DNA from: Amblyomma americanum
Lineage: Eukaryota > Arthropoda > Arachnida > Ixodida > Ixodidae
Assembly (NCBI RefSeq): GCF_052857255.1
Contig: NC_135497.1
Location: 547,875,531 to 547,939,530 of the forward strand
Direction of reading: 5' to 3'
DNA: 64,000 bases
Within the stretch, counting starts at the first letter, position 1. Every line of letters starts with the position of its first letter. The position numbers and the translations under genes were made by a program. Positions 11,366-20,787 of this stretch are shown piece by piece. The notes beneath the pieces are model-generated. The model was not told where the DNA came from and ran no database searches. It saw only the letters and a list, made by a program, of their open reading frames with translations.

Positions 11366-12558
11366 AGTATTTCATCCGAATATTAGGAAATTTTTGAATA
11401 TTCAAAAGTTGTGAATATCAATTTCTCGAATTAAATATGAACCGAATGACAAACATATTCAGTGCCTATTTGAAAAGCCGAATATTTGCACACCGCTACT
11501 TTTACCCCTTTCATCGACACGTGCACAGATGTAATAATCCACTGCACGAATATACCAATGCTTGTGGTTTCATCGACCACAATGTGCCTTGAAAAAATCC
11601 AAGAAAGTCACCTTCAGCAGTGTATAGTACTACTATTATAAAAGGGCTGGAAATTTGCATGTTTACCACTGGATAACTTTGGACAGGTGCAGCAAGTTGT
11701 AGGAAAGCTTTGTGCCATGTCGTCGTGCAGCTTGAGTGTCGAATGTGATTTGTTGTTGATGTTTTGGTGTTATAAGGCTCATGTGTGCATTTGGGCTGTG
11801 CATAGTGCAGAGCTCAACAACGCTCGAGTGGATCGGCCACATGATTCTCCAGAACAATGGGCTCCTGCTATGTGGATACCATATGGTAAGTTTTTTGTAG
11901 TACATATTTTTGTCTTATTTCTCTAGTCTTTTGTATTTTAGCTATGTTTTAATGAAGCAGCATCAACATCCACTCTGCAGCCCTTTCACCTGTAATAAAT
12001 CACTTTTAACCTGTGAAATTTTAAAAACATTTTATAGGTTATGCACTTGCTAGCAGAGTGAGCTAATAGTCTCACGTGCAACTTTGCAGCGATTGCCAAT
12101 TAACTAAGTGAACAAAATGTTCTGGGGGTATTTGCTTTTTAGTCATATGTGGTTTTAAATTGATTAAGTATAATTAAATGAAATGATTACGAGGTGGTTT
12201 TCACTACCTGATGTTCTGGGAAGTAATGTTACTCAAAAGTAACGTGTAGTCTCTTGGTGCTTACCTGCCTGCTGCTTTTTTTTTTTCTCCTACCGCAGTA
12301 ATGTCACACAGGGGAGGTGAAAGCTGATAAGAAGCCCTTTCTATACTTGGAAGAATCGATAACTTAATTTTAAGGACTAAAATATTTTGGTGGCACCTTT
12401 TTTGGCAGTGATTCAACTCAATTCTATCTGGTAATAAAAATAAATGTAAAAAAAATTCTTTAATACTTTCAAAAACTTCAAAACCTTCTTCAAAATTTAG
12501 TAAGCGTGTTGAGTGAAGTGGACCACCTTTAGTCATGTGATGAAACCCTGGGATAGCT
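11366..12558. other. Unassigned AT-rich spacer
   Basis: No recognised gene. An open plus frame at 11687-11890 ends at a good-looking donor (ATATGGTAAGT), but it shows no family motif. Confidence 0.4.
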
Positions 12559-12570
12559 CAGTAAGTTTCA

Positions 12571-12809
12571 TAGCCGCCGCGGTGGCTGAGTGGTTACGGC
12601 GCTCGGCTGCCGGCCCGAAAGACGCGGGTTCGATCCCGGCCGCGGCGGTCGAATTTCGATGGAGGCAAAATTCTAAAGGCCCGTGTACTGTGCGATGTCA
12701 GTGCATGTTAAAGAACCCCAGGTGGTCGAAATTTCCGGAGCCCTTCACTACGGCGTCTCTCATAGCCTGAGTCGCTTTGGGACGTTAAACCCCAATAAAC
12801 CCAATAAAC
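12571..12809 (+). mobile_element. tRNA-derived SINE, full length (Ruka-like), with 12-bp target duplication
   Basis: The head GCGGTGGCTGAGTGGTTACG holds a pol III A box, and GGGTTCGATCCC about 45 bases on is a B box. Behind the tRNA head comes a unique body (CTGTGCGATGTCAGTGCA, then GTTAAAGAACCCCAGGTGGT) and an A-rich tail ACCCCAATAAACCCAATAAA. The same body occurs in three other copies in this window. The 12-base sequence CAGTAAGTTTCA flanks it on both sides (12559-12570 and 12810-12821), proving retroposition with little decay. The body and head agree with what I know of tick Ruka SINEs; the family name is from memory. Confidence 0.92.
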
Positions 12810-12821
12810 CAGTAAGTTTCA

Positions 12822-13860
12822 AACAGCTTACACAGAGCACACATGCAGGGTCACTCTTGCTCTCTCTGGGCAACTTAGAGAAGCTGTCTATGCCGATGGC
12901 TCATGGGCGACACTGCACCCAAGAAAATTCAAAAGTGGCCCACTGGCACTGGGCCATGGCACGTTGAGATTAGGGCCCAAAAGATCACTGCCGCAGTGAA
13001 TGTATCAAGTCATGGTTGCGGTCACGAGTTGGGATGCACCTGTAAGTTTGTTTTATGTAATTTTCTGTGCCAAATTGGAATTATAAAGTCTCATTTTTTA
13101 GTCATTAGAGTAATTGATTTCCTCAGTACTAGGCAAAATTTTTTTTACTTCCACCATGATTTCACAGCACATTTTTGTCAGTTCTTGGCCTTAATTTAAG
13201 CTTTTGCGCAGAATACAAAGCATGTTCAGCTTTCTCACGGAGAATGTAGAAACATTCCTTTCTTTCTTTGTTTCCAGTCCACTAGTTTTGAGCAATAGTA
13301 GAGGGCTTGAACAATGAGTATACTCAGTGGTACCTTGTTCACTCTGGCTGTTTGTTTCTCGAAGGCCATCTATGTAAGCTCTTTGCAGTCACTGGGGTCA
13401 CCGGCGTAATTCTCAGCATTATTTCTTTTTTTGTGATGGTAGTGTCATTTGTCACTTTTGCATCGCCACAGCTAGCATTCATATCAACTCTTCTGAATTG
13501 ATGACTGTGGTGACCTGACACCGTTTCTAGGTTTTAATAATGATTTACCTTTTAGCACTTCTATGCCTCATGCACCATTTAAGATTTTGAATTATATTAA
13601 ACTGTTCATCCTCGAGACATGTCTTAAAGACCTGCAGAGACTGTTAACCTTGTTGAACTTGCGCGCTCTTTAGCCGCAGCTGCCATAAAAATAGATCATC
13701 GTCATCAGATTTCTCAGCTCGAATGCACTTCTTGGTGCTGCCATTGCCACATGCATAGTTGTCCAGATAGATTGCTGTGAGGGATTCTATTGCAGTTAAC
13801 AGTCCGCATACTCCCTCTCATGGGGTCCAGGGTTCAGCTGCAAAGTTTGGCTGCCCACAG
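12822..13860. other. Probable WDR6 intron or upstream sequence
   Basis: An open plus frame at 12870-13046 ends at a consensus donor (CACCTGTAAGT), but its residues show no WD-repeat signature. No exon can be supported. Confidence 0.35.
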
Positions 13861-13941
13861 GGCTGTCATTGGGGTTTAGGCAGGGGGTGCGGCTGTTTTA
13901 CTATCGCTGGGGCCCGCTTTCCTCTCTGGTTTCCACGGCAG

Positions 13942-14127
13942 AGCGACTTTGTGTTGTGGAGCACATGGCAACAGCGGGCAGTGTTCCAGTTGAACTGTGG
14001 TGGCGGTCACCGGTCCTGGGACTTTGCAATGAGCGCCAACGAAGGTCTCTTCGCCTGCCTCAAGACTGGGCGCATCATGGTGCAGCGCTGCGGGCTCAGG
14101 GAGATGCTCCACCGGTCGTGTATACGG
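13942..14127 (+). CDS. WDR6: WDR6 exon A (WD-repeat tRNA-methylation cofactor)
   Basis: Sixty-two codons from AGC at 13942 to CGG at 14127. They include S-D-F-V-L-W and then C-G-G-G-H-R-S-W-D-F, the most recognisable signature of WDR6 proteins. In known WDR6 proteins this follows a beta-propeller blade that ends in F-V-V-W. WDR6 binds the FTSJ1/Trm7-type methyltransferase and directs 2'-O-methylation of nucleotide 34 in tRNA anticodons; it is cytoplasmic. The donor is CGG|GTAATG, and the exon ends in phase 0. The start is less certain. An AG at 13940-13941 after a pyrimidine-rich stretch makes a plausible acceptor, but the frame is also open upstream to 13777. The residues G-F-H-G, expected just before S-D-F, are encoded immediately upstream in a frame two bases off. 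Confidence 0.88.
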
Positions 14128-14732
14128 GTAATGAGGCTCACACTTGTCCGCTTTCGGTTAACCAAAAATGCAAGAGGAGAGCTTTAACCGAGGGAGAAGT
14201 GGAGTGCCAGTGTTTTTGGTGTGCTGTTTGAAATCAGAAATGCTTTGTGTCCAGCTTTTTGCACAGCCAAGCACAACCTTAAATTTTAAGCTTTGGTGCA
14301 TTCATCCACTACAGGGACTATTTTGCCTAAAAGTAAAATTCAAACTTTTTTTTAGAATTTAAATAATTGCATTCTATCATGCTGCACAAATCAGTAGTTA
14401 AATACATTAGCAGAATGAATGAGATAGAGATGGACGCAAGTGCTACTTTTCTACGGACCGAAAATAAAGCCATCATTCAGTCACTGGTCTTATACTGTAG
14501 TGACTTTGGATTAATAGAAAGTAGCTTGTCAGAGAATGGGTGGTGTAACTATAAGATTGGTTAAAGCCACAAAACTTAGGGGCAGTTTTTTTTTTTTTCC
14601 TCCGTCTCTCAAGTTGGGGAGAGATGGGGATTTAAATGCCGACTGTTGTGTTTGCTTTGTCTAGCAATGCAGCCTACTTGTAGTGGTAATTGATTTAATG
14701 ATTGCAACAGTGCCCCTCATGTGCACTTGCAG

Positions 14733-14799
14733 GCACCCCTGCACCGGAAAAAGATTGCGGCCATTTGCTTGCTCTTTACCGAAGAGAATGCATCCGGGG
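14733..14799 (+). CDS. WDR6: WDR6 exon B
   Basis: The acceptor is GTGCACTTGCAG|GC and the donor GGGG|GTGAGT. Its 22 codons plus one base begin A-P-L-H-R-K-K-I-A-A-I, corresponding to the L-H-G-R-E-I-T-C-V strand that starts the next blade in known WDR6 proteins. It enters in phase 0, matching exon A, and leaves in phase 1. The intron before it is about 0.6 kb. Confidence 0.8.
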
Positions 14800-15552
14800 G
14801 TGAGTGCTTTCTTAGTATGTCTTGGTAGGCTGCTGGTAGTAACTTCACCTTTTGACGGTGCTCTGCAGGGCCAACACTTGGAGCAGAATTGTTTTTCCCC
14901 TCTGATTTGGTAAGGGTCTGATGAAAAGACATGGAGTATTTATATCAGACCTTGAGGCTGTCCGACAAGTTGGTCAGTTCATACTGCAGTTTATTCAAAA
15001 AGAATTACTGACTAGCAGTCCACAGCACGAAGCAGGTGTTGGTGGGCAAGTTGGTCACTTACTTAATGGGAACAGGCAAGGCACAAAGATCTCTTCTTTG
15101 TGCCTTGTGCAGTTCGGCATTGCTCTTGGGAGGTTCCTTGGACAGTGTTTAACTCTGGGACCTCCTCATGTTGTACAACAAATGCATTCACTTTTCTTGC
15201 ACATGGTTTATGAAATATAAATCTCACACTGTGCTGTTTTTCACTGTTAGCAGGGACAGTGGAAAAGAGAAAGCAAGGACTTGAAGAGTAGCCAAGAGCG
15301 TGTGTTATTGAACCTGGAGATGTTTCCTTTAGCCTAGCAGGAGCAGCAGTGGATTGCAGGCAGCCTTGCAAGTTCAATGCGCAATGGTGGAGCCAGTGAA
15401 ACAGACACAGGACAAGAACAAGGAGGCATACACACAACACCGCTGTCCCAAGTTACACATAACTTGGGACATGTGGTTTGGGCAAAAGAGCCCTTTTCAC
15501 AGAAAAGGCTAGAACTTTCATCAGAATTCTTGACCACTGGTGTCGTCAGCTT
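14800..15552. other. WDR6 intron, non-coding
   Basis: No gene recognised. A perfect 12-bp inverted repeat with a CACA loop (TGTCCCAAGTTA, 15444-15455, and its complement, 15460-15471) sits next to a GACACAGGACAAGAACAAGG stretch, which resembles Penelope-type terminal repeats. Confidence 0.45.
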
Positions 15553-15998
15553 AAAGGGGCTCTGCAACACATTTTGAAAACATTATATGAACTCACCTGT
15601 GCTGTGTTGTCATGAACATCTGAGCCAAATAATACTTGTGCATGCAGCAGAGAACCCTCAGTTGTGCTCAAAAGTTGGCAAGCCCTTTCCGGCAGCTTTT
15701 TCAAACTCAAGCCTTCCTTCATGTCGCTTATCTGCATATGCCGGTGGCTATTGGTTATATTCTTTCAGAGGTCACGCAGCTACCATGCCCGCAGTCCAGC
15801 ACGTCAGCAGTCCAGTGATGTGGCTGAGCAGGGGGGGGGGGAAGCGCACCTGCTTTTGAGTGTGCGAAAAGAGACGAGAGGGTGAAGAAATGTGCAAAGA
15901 GGCTCATATTCAAATCTTGACTGCAGAAAATAGAGCCTTCTACGAGACGAGACGCTTTTAAAAAATTGAGGATATTCATGACACGGTGTCCTTTAAGG
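15553..15998 (+). mobile_element. Non-autonomous repeat with TTAAAGGGGCTCTGCAACAC end
   Basis: It starts with CTTAAAGGGGCTCTGCAACA and ends with GACACGGTGTCCTTTAAG, so the ends are short imperfect inverted repeats. The inside shares stretches with 16694-17273 in reverse orientation (TGAGCCAAAT.A.ACTT, TGCAGCAGAGAACCC, GTTGGC.AGCCC). It has no coding capacity; it behaves like a MITE. Confidence 0.6.
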
Positions 15999-16693
15999 AA
16001 CAGCCTAGGTATACTGCAACTTTATTGAATAGCGTTGCGGGCCCTTTTAAGGAAGTGTTTACTCATCAGCTCCTCTCATCTTCATTGGGATTTGTTTCCT
16101 TCCAGCTTGGAGCTGCAGCTGTGTTGTGGGCAGTTATCTCACACAGTCAAGAGTGTTTTCTGTTTGGCAATACCCTCTATATCTCTCTCGAAGCATTGCC
16201 TGAAATGCCTCGGGCACTCAGCCTGTCGTATTTGAGTGTGCCCATTTTGATAATGTGCTCTCCCCCTGCATGTGGAAACCAGCCTGTAAAAATGTTCTAT
16301 GTGTGACGACAGAACATAGTATGTCGATGGAACGGGCAGGAATGAGCGCTGGTGGAGGCAACTACTTTCTGCCGACATTTTTGGGTTAAATGTCTCATGT
16401 GACCTGAATGCGTCTTGCAAGCCACAGTCGACATTTGGTTGTTGAAGCGAAAACGAAAATAGCATGAAAAAAAAATTAAATTATAAATTGCTTACCACTT
16501 GTTTGAGCAATCCATGTGGCTTTCTATGTTTTCTAATATGCTGCTCATAATTCTAAACAGAGAAAACAAAACTAAAATTTGGTGTCTCTACTCGTTTAAC
16601 ATTTGTTTTCACTGTTTCATAAAGATTATAAAATAAAAGGACATTGTATGATGGTTTATTCAAACAGAATTAAATGTTTTGGTGCTACCAGGG
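15999..16693. other. WDR6 intron between two MITE-like repeats
   Basis: AT-rich; nothing coding or otherwise recognisable. Confidence 0.5.
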
Positions 16694-17273
16694 CATTAAA
16701 GGGGCTCTAATAAAGTTGCGGTATGCCTGGAGTGTTAAAGCATGCCACTTCACGAATTAATAAGCTAATGTATAGTCGCCCGCTGTAGCCGCACTGTTGC
16801 TGCCAACTAAAAGTGAATATTGTCGAGCAAGAATTTTTTTTTAATGCTCTTTGTAGGAGCTGAGCTATCTGTAGTCCAAATTTGAATATCAGTGTCTTTG
16901 GGCCTTTCCCTTTCCTCTCGTCACTTTTTGCTCACTGGAAGGTGGGCGCTCCTCTGCTGGCCCCACCTCCGGGGGCGAAGCTTCCTGACCCGCCGGAGCT
17001 ACGCAGCTTACTGGCCACGGCCATGGCAGCTGCCTGACGTTTGAAAGAATCTAACCAGTAGCCATCTCTCGACTTGTATACTCATGTGCGAGCAACGGAG
17101 GAGGGTGCGAGCATGCAAAAGTCACTGGAAAGGGCTCGCCAACTTTTGGGCTTGATTGTGGGTTCTCTGCTGCGTGTAGAAGTGTATTTGGCTCAGGTGT
17201 TCATGGCAACACAATTCAGTGATTGAGAGAGTTGATGTGCTCTCCTCGGAAGGTGTTTCAGAGACCCTTAATG
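16694..17273 (-). mobile_element. Second copy of the AAAGGGGCTCT repeat, opposite orientation
   Basis: Read on the minus strand it begins CCATTAAGGGTCTCTGAAAC (17273-17254). On the plus strand the other end is GCATTAAAGGGGCTCTAATA. Internal blocks match 15553-15998 in reverse complement. It also carries a GC-rich interior (16945-17040) missing from the first copy. Confidence 0.58.
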
Positions 17274-17769
17274 GTTCTACAGCTACTCGTTCCAGCAGGT
17301 TGCCAGTAAGAAACAAATATGCAGACTGCATGTAGCTCGACTCCCCCAATTTCCGATGGCTCTTTTTGCCGAAAGTCAACACAGCTTCTATGCATTCCCT
17401 GTTTTTTTTTTCATGTAATGTCCTTATGCGTTAGGAAAATACAAGGTTTTGAAAATTCCTATTGTGTGCCATTCAACCTCTTCAGTGTGCCAGAAGTATT
17501 CAAAATATCTGCTTTGAAATCGTTCATAGAAAATTACTATTCTCTTCGAATTCACACTGAGCCAAAAAACTACTATTTGCGCAGGTCTAGTAATGAGCCT
17601 TTGTCTCACTCTGCTTTCACCCGTTTCACTTGCTGCTCCCGGTATTCCTTGAAAGTATATGGATCTTTGTGTGATTGAAGTGTGTGGAAAATTCTTTGCT
17701 GTTGCCAGTATATTGAGTTGGGGCAGTTTGTATACTTTTTTTTGATGAGGCATTTTACTCTGATTTCAG

Positions 17770-17832
17770 TCTCGCAGAGCTATATTGCCACTGCTGGTGA
17801 AGACAATATCATCACAATATCTCAACTCTACC
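17770..17832 (+). CDS. WDR6: WDR6 exon C
   Basis: The acceptor is TGATTTCAG|TC. The residues S-Y-I-A-T-A-G-E-D-N-I-I-T-I-S-Q-L match the WD strand found in known WDR6 proteins as D-I-V-I-T-C-S-E-D-T-T-V. The two leading bases complete the codon left by exon B (G|TC). The donor is doubtful. CTCTACC|GTATCC at 17832 keeps phase 1, and so does a site 15 bases downstream (TTACA|GTTTCT). Neither is a strong consensus. The choice changes five residues in a loop. The frame closes shortly afterwards at TGA. Confidence 0.78.
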
Positions 17833-18020
17833 GTATCCTTTACAGTTTCTGTTTCACTTGAGAGAGTTGCCGTATTTGCTGCCAAAAGGTACGCATATCT
17901 CTTAGTGACACTGCATATCTTGTAGTAGCTGGACTTTTGCTCTTCATTTTTTGTGTGCAGGGGGATTTTACATTTTAGGAAGCTGGAATGTGTGTGGCAT
18001 GTGTTTCTGAACATTACTAC

Positions 18021-19076
18021 TATAGTCGCCGACAGATTTTTGCGGACTCGAAGGACCCGAAAAATGTTCCAAATAATCGAACAGTGCGAAAAATTTGTGA
18101 AGTACAAAAAACCACTTTATTGAGATGAAATCAGCTTAAAAATGTCACTTATTTTACCTTGTGGAAAATTTCTCTTGCTGGCAACAATTTGCGCCAAAGT
18201 TGTGCTTTCACTGCACACGCTAGACAGCAAGGTCACCGCATTTGGTTGGAATACTTCCCATGCTTCTTTGACGGACCCAGCGGGGCCACGTTGTCCACAA
18301 CCTGAGTGTGCACCACATCGCTCGTCAAACACGCATAAGGCACTTTTCGTTCAAAGCGGCGGAGCCGCCGGACGCAACCACAAAACGGCGAACGGATGTT
18401 ACTTCGTGAAGGCAGCGTCACTCAGTCGACGCGGTCAGAGAAGCCCAAGTGACGAAACGGCGGTATGAGACCCGCCGCTGTGGCTAGTGGTTAGGGCACT
18501 CGGCTACTGATCTGGGGTACTCGGGTTGGAACCGGACCGCAGTGGCCGCGTTTCGATTGTGGCGAAACGCTAAGGCTCCCTCCCCACATGTGCTGTGCGA
18601 TGTCAGTGCACGTTAAAGATCCCCAGGTGGTCAATTATTCCGGAGCCCTCCATTACGGCACCTCTTTCTTCCTTTCTTCTCTCAGTCCCTCCTTTGTCCC
18701 TTCCCGCCGAGATGCGAGATAGCTCCTGCAAAAGCAAGTTGATGGTGATGACAGTCCGGCTGCCACCTCGAAGTGTCAGAGATCGCAGGGACCTCTACTG
18801 GCAACAATGAGGTGCCGAAAGTATGTCAAGCCAATCCAACTGCAGTGTAAATCCACTTCAATCCAAGATGGCGCCTTTTGCGCTGGCGAAAAGCCGATAA
18901 GATGGCCGGTTTTGGCCCGCAGGCAACTGAAATTAGTCCGAAAAATCTAACTTTCAGACTTTTGAACTCCGAAATATCCGTCGCGAATATGTATGCGCTT
19001 CTATGGGGTGACTGACGGTGCCTCATCGAGGTTCGAAATATCCTACAGGTCCGAATCACCCGTCAGCTACTGTATA
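18021..19076. mobile_element. TIR DNA transposon (pogo-like, non-autonomous) carrying a nested SINE
   Basis: The left end TATAGTCGCCGACAG and the right end read inward on the other strand (TATACAGTAGCTGACGG) form an imperfect inverted repeat with TA at the outside. Both ends continue with TCGGACT- or CGAAATAT-type wording typical of pogo-related repeats. A minus frame at 18117-18332 is open for 71 codons, but no transposase motif is seen. A SINE is inserted at 18473-18705. Confidence 0.6.
18473..18705 (+). mobile_element. tRNA-derived SINE, divergent subfamily
   Basis: It has the same body as the 12571 copy (CTGTGCGATGTCAGTGCACG, GTTAAAGATCCCCAGGTGGT, CCGGAGCCCTCCATTACGGC) but a decayed tRNA head (CCGCTGTGGCTAGTGGTTAG). 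The tail is pyrimidine-rich (CTTTCTTCCTTTCTTCTCTC) instead of A-rich. No clear target duplication was found. It sits inside the 18021-19076 transposon, so it is the younger insertion. Confidence 0.78.
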
Positions 19077-20568
19077 TGCTTCCCTTGTTCATTACATGAA
19101 GGTCATGCCATCTGTGTGCATGCCTGCTCCTGGAGTACATCCCTGTCCTTCATGATTTCGATTTCATGCTGCCCTGACATATGAAACAACAATAGACACC
19201 TATGCACACGACTTCTTTAGTGCATGCTATATCTTCCAACATGATCATTGATAAGGCGCCTAACTCTTTGCGATGGAAAATTTTAAATTCCGCAAATGCC
19301 GAATGAAGAATCTGCAAAATTCTGACGGTGCAGAATTAAAAATTTGCCAAATTCTGCGGGAAGTACAAGATGCACATGCCTTGCATGCTGCAGAGGTCCC
19401 TTTTGTAAAATTGAGGGTAACTGTTGTCATCAAGTAATGTTTCCTGTTATCTTGATCCAAAGAATGGGGCGTGTTTGGCTATTTGGCTGTCACGTCAACA
19501 GAGATGATTGTGATAGCCAAATATTTGAGAGCAGTTCACGAGAGTGCTAACGTCATTTCTTTCATGCCAGATGTCGAAATCTCCACCCTGTTAGTCTTGC
19601 TCAGAGAGAAACTGTGCGAGGTCTCTGCCACTGTATTTCAGTTCTGGAGCAATTTTCAGGTGCTCTTGCCGCTCAGCACCTGGACTGGCAATTCTTGATG
19701 AAGTCCAGGCATGCTTGCGAACTCCAACCTCCAGCTCTTGGGCACTGTTCCTTACTCGCGAGCTGTTGTTGTTACCGGCAGAGCTCTAGCAGAGCGAAGA
19801 GCACGGTGATGGATGAAAGTAGGGCGAGAACGAAAAGGCAGAGGAGAGGGTAGCAGTGGAAGAGACAGAAGCATAATGTGGAAAGTGGAGGAGGAGGGTA
19901 CAGGGGGCATGATAGAGGGGTCACGCTCAGTTTGGGGCGGTTTTTGTGTTCGTCAGTGTAACCAGTAGTGGTGGAAGGGAGAAAGAGAAAGGTGGAAGCG
20001 TAAGGTGAATAGTGGAGGAGATGCATACATCAGATGCAGGCAAGAGAGGTCTCACTCAGTTTGCCCCGGCTGTTGCTTAATGACTTCTTAAACGTGTTTA
20101 CAAATAACTGCCATGCTTAGAATTTGCACGGCAACCACCTGTGACAAGCTTCTGGGGTAAATGAGGCAGTATGCAGATACCTCGCAAGCCCTCCATTTCA
20201 GGTGGTACACATTGGAGGGTTTGTGAAACACAACGCACTTCCTTGCCCACGTGAGGTGGTTCTTTTTTCAAAGGTTGTGGGCCCCTTAATTGTTGCACAG
20301 GTGCGTGGCTGATTATGTTCTAATCTGCGCAAGGTCTACCATTAAACTGCTAAAGGGGCATGGCCACTGATCTCGTTGCTCTGCAGTTTGTGCCGCTGAC
20401 CCCTCGGTCATCCAGCTATGGCTTGGTGCAGGGTCATTTTTGGCGCTTTCCAAGTTTTACTTGACCTGAAAAGTGGCGCAAATCTGTGATGAACATAAGG
20501 GCGCCTGAATTCACTGGTGGGTCCAGTTACTATTTTCGTTTTTGGCCTCGCTAAGCCATCTGCAGTTC
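19077..20568. other. WDR6 intron; purine-rich duplicated block at 19790-20060
   Basis: At 19790-20060 two related purine-rich stretches follow each other, each with GTGGA..AGTGGAGGAG and then CTCAGTTTG. They are consistent with a diverged direct duplication of roughly 140 bases. The rest is unassigned. Confidence 0.45.
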
Positions 20569-20582
20569 AAAGATATGGATGT

Positions 20583-20773
20583 GCCGCCACGGTGGCTGAG
20601 TGGTTATGGCGCTCGGCTGCTGGCCCGAAAGACGCGGGTTTGGTCCCGGCCCGTGTACTGTGCGATGTCAGTGCACGTTAAAGAACCCCAGGTGGTCGAA
20701 ATTCCCGGAGCCCTTCACTACGGCGTTTCTCAAGCCCGAGTCACTTTGGGACGTTAAACCCCCCATAAACCAT
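20583..20773 (+). mobile_element. tRNA-derived SINE, internally deleted, with 14-bp target duplication
   Basis: The head is GCCGCCACGGTGGCTGAGTG. Right after the B box region (GGTTTGGTCCCGGCC) it jumps to CGTGTACTGTGCGATG, so about 45 bases present in the 12571 copy are missing. The tail is ACCCCCCATAAACCAT. Flanks AAAGATATGGATGT (20569-20582) and AAAGATAGGGATGT (20774-20787) differ at one base. Confidence 0.9.
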
Positions 20774-20787
20774 AAAGATAGGGATGT

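Noticed and set aside
11687..11926. Open frame with donor-like ATATGGTAAGT and a V-C-I-W-A-V string
   Set aside because: One WD-like string is not enough, no acceptor or matching neighbour exon was found, and the start lies in repeat-like sequence.
12571..12650. Possible functional tRNA gene (A and B boxes)
   Set aside because: The tRNA-like head is fused to a SINE body with tail and target duplication; same for 18473, 20583, 23855 and 47815.
12870..13046. Plus-strand frame ending at a consensus donor, possible upstream WDR6 exon
   Set aside because: The peptide shows no WDR6 or WD-repeat landmark, and its end phase (1) does not fit the phase-0 start of exon A.
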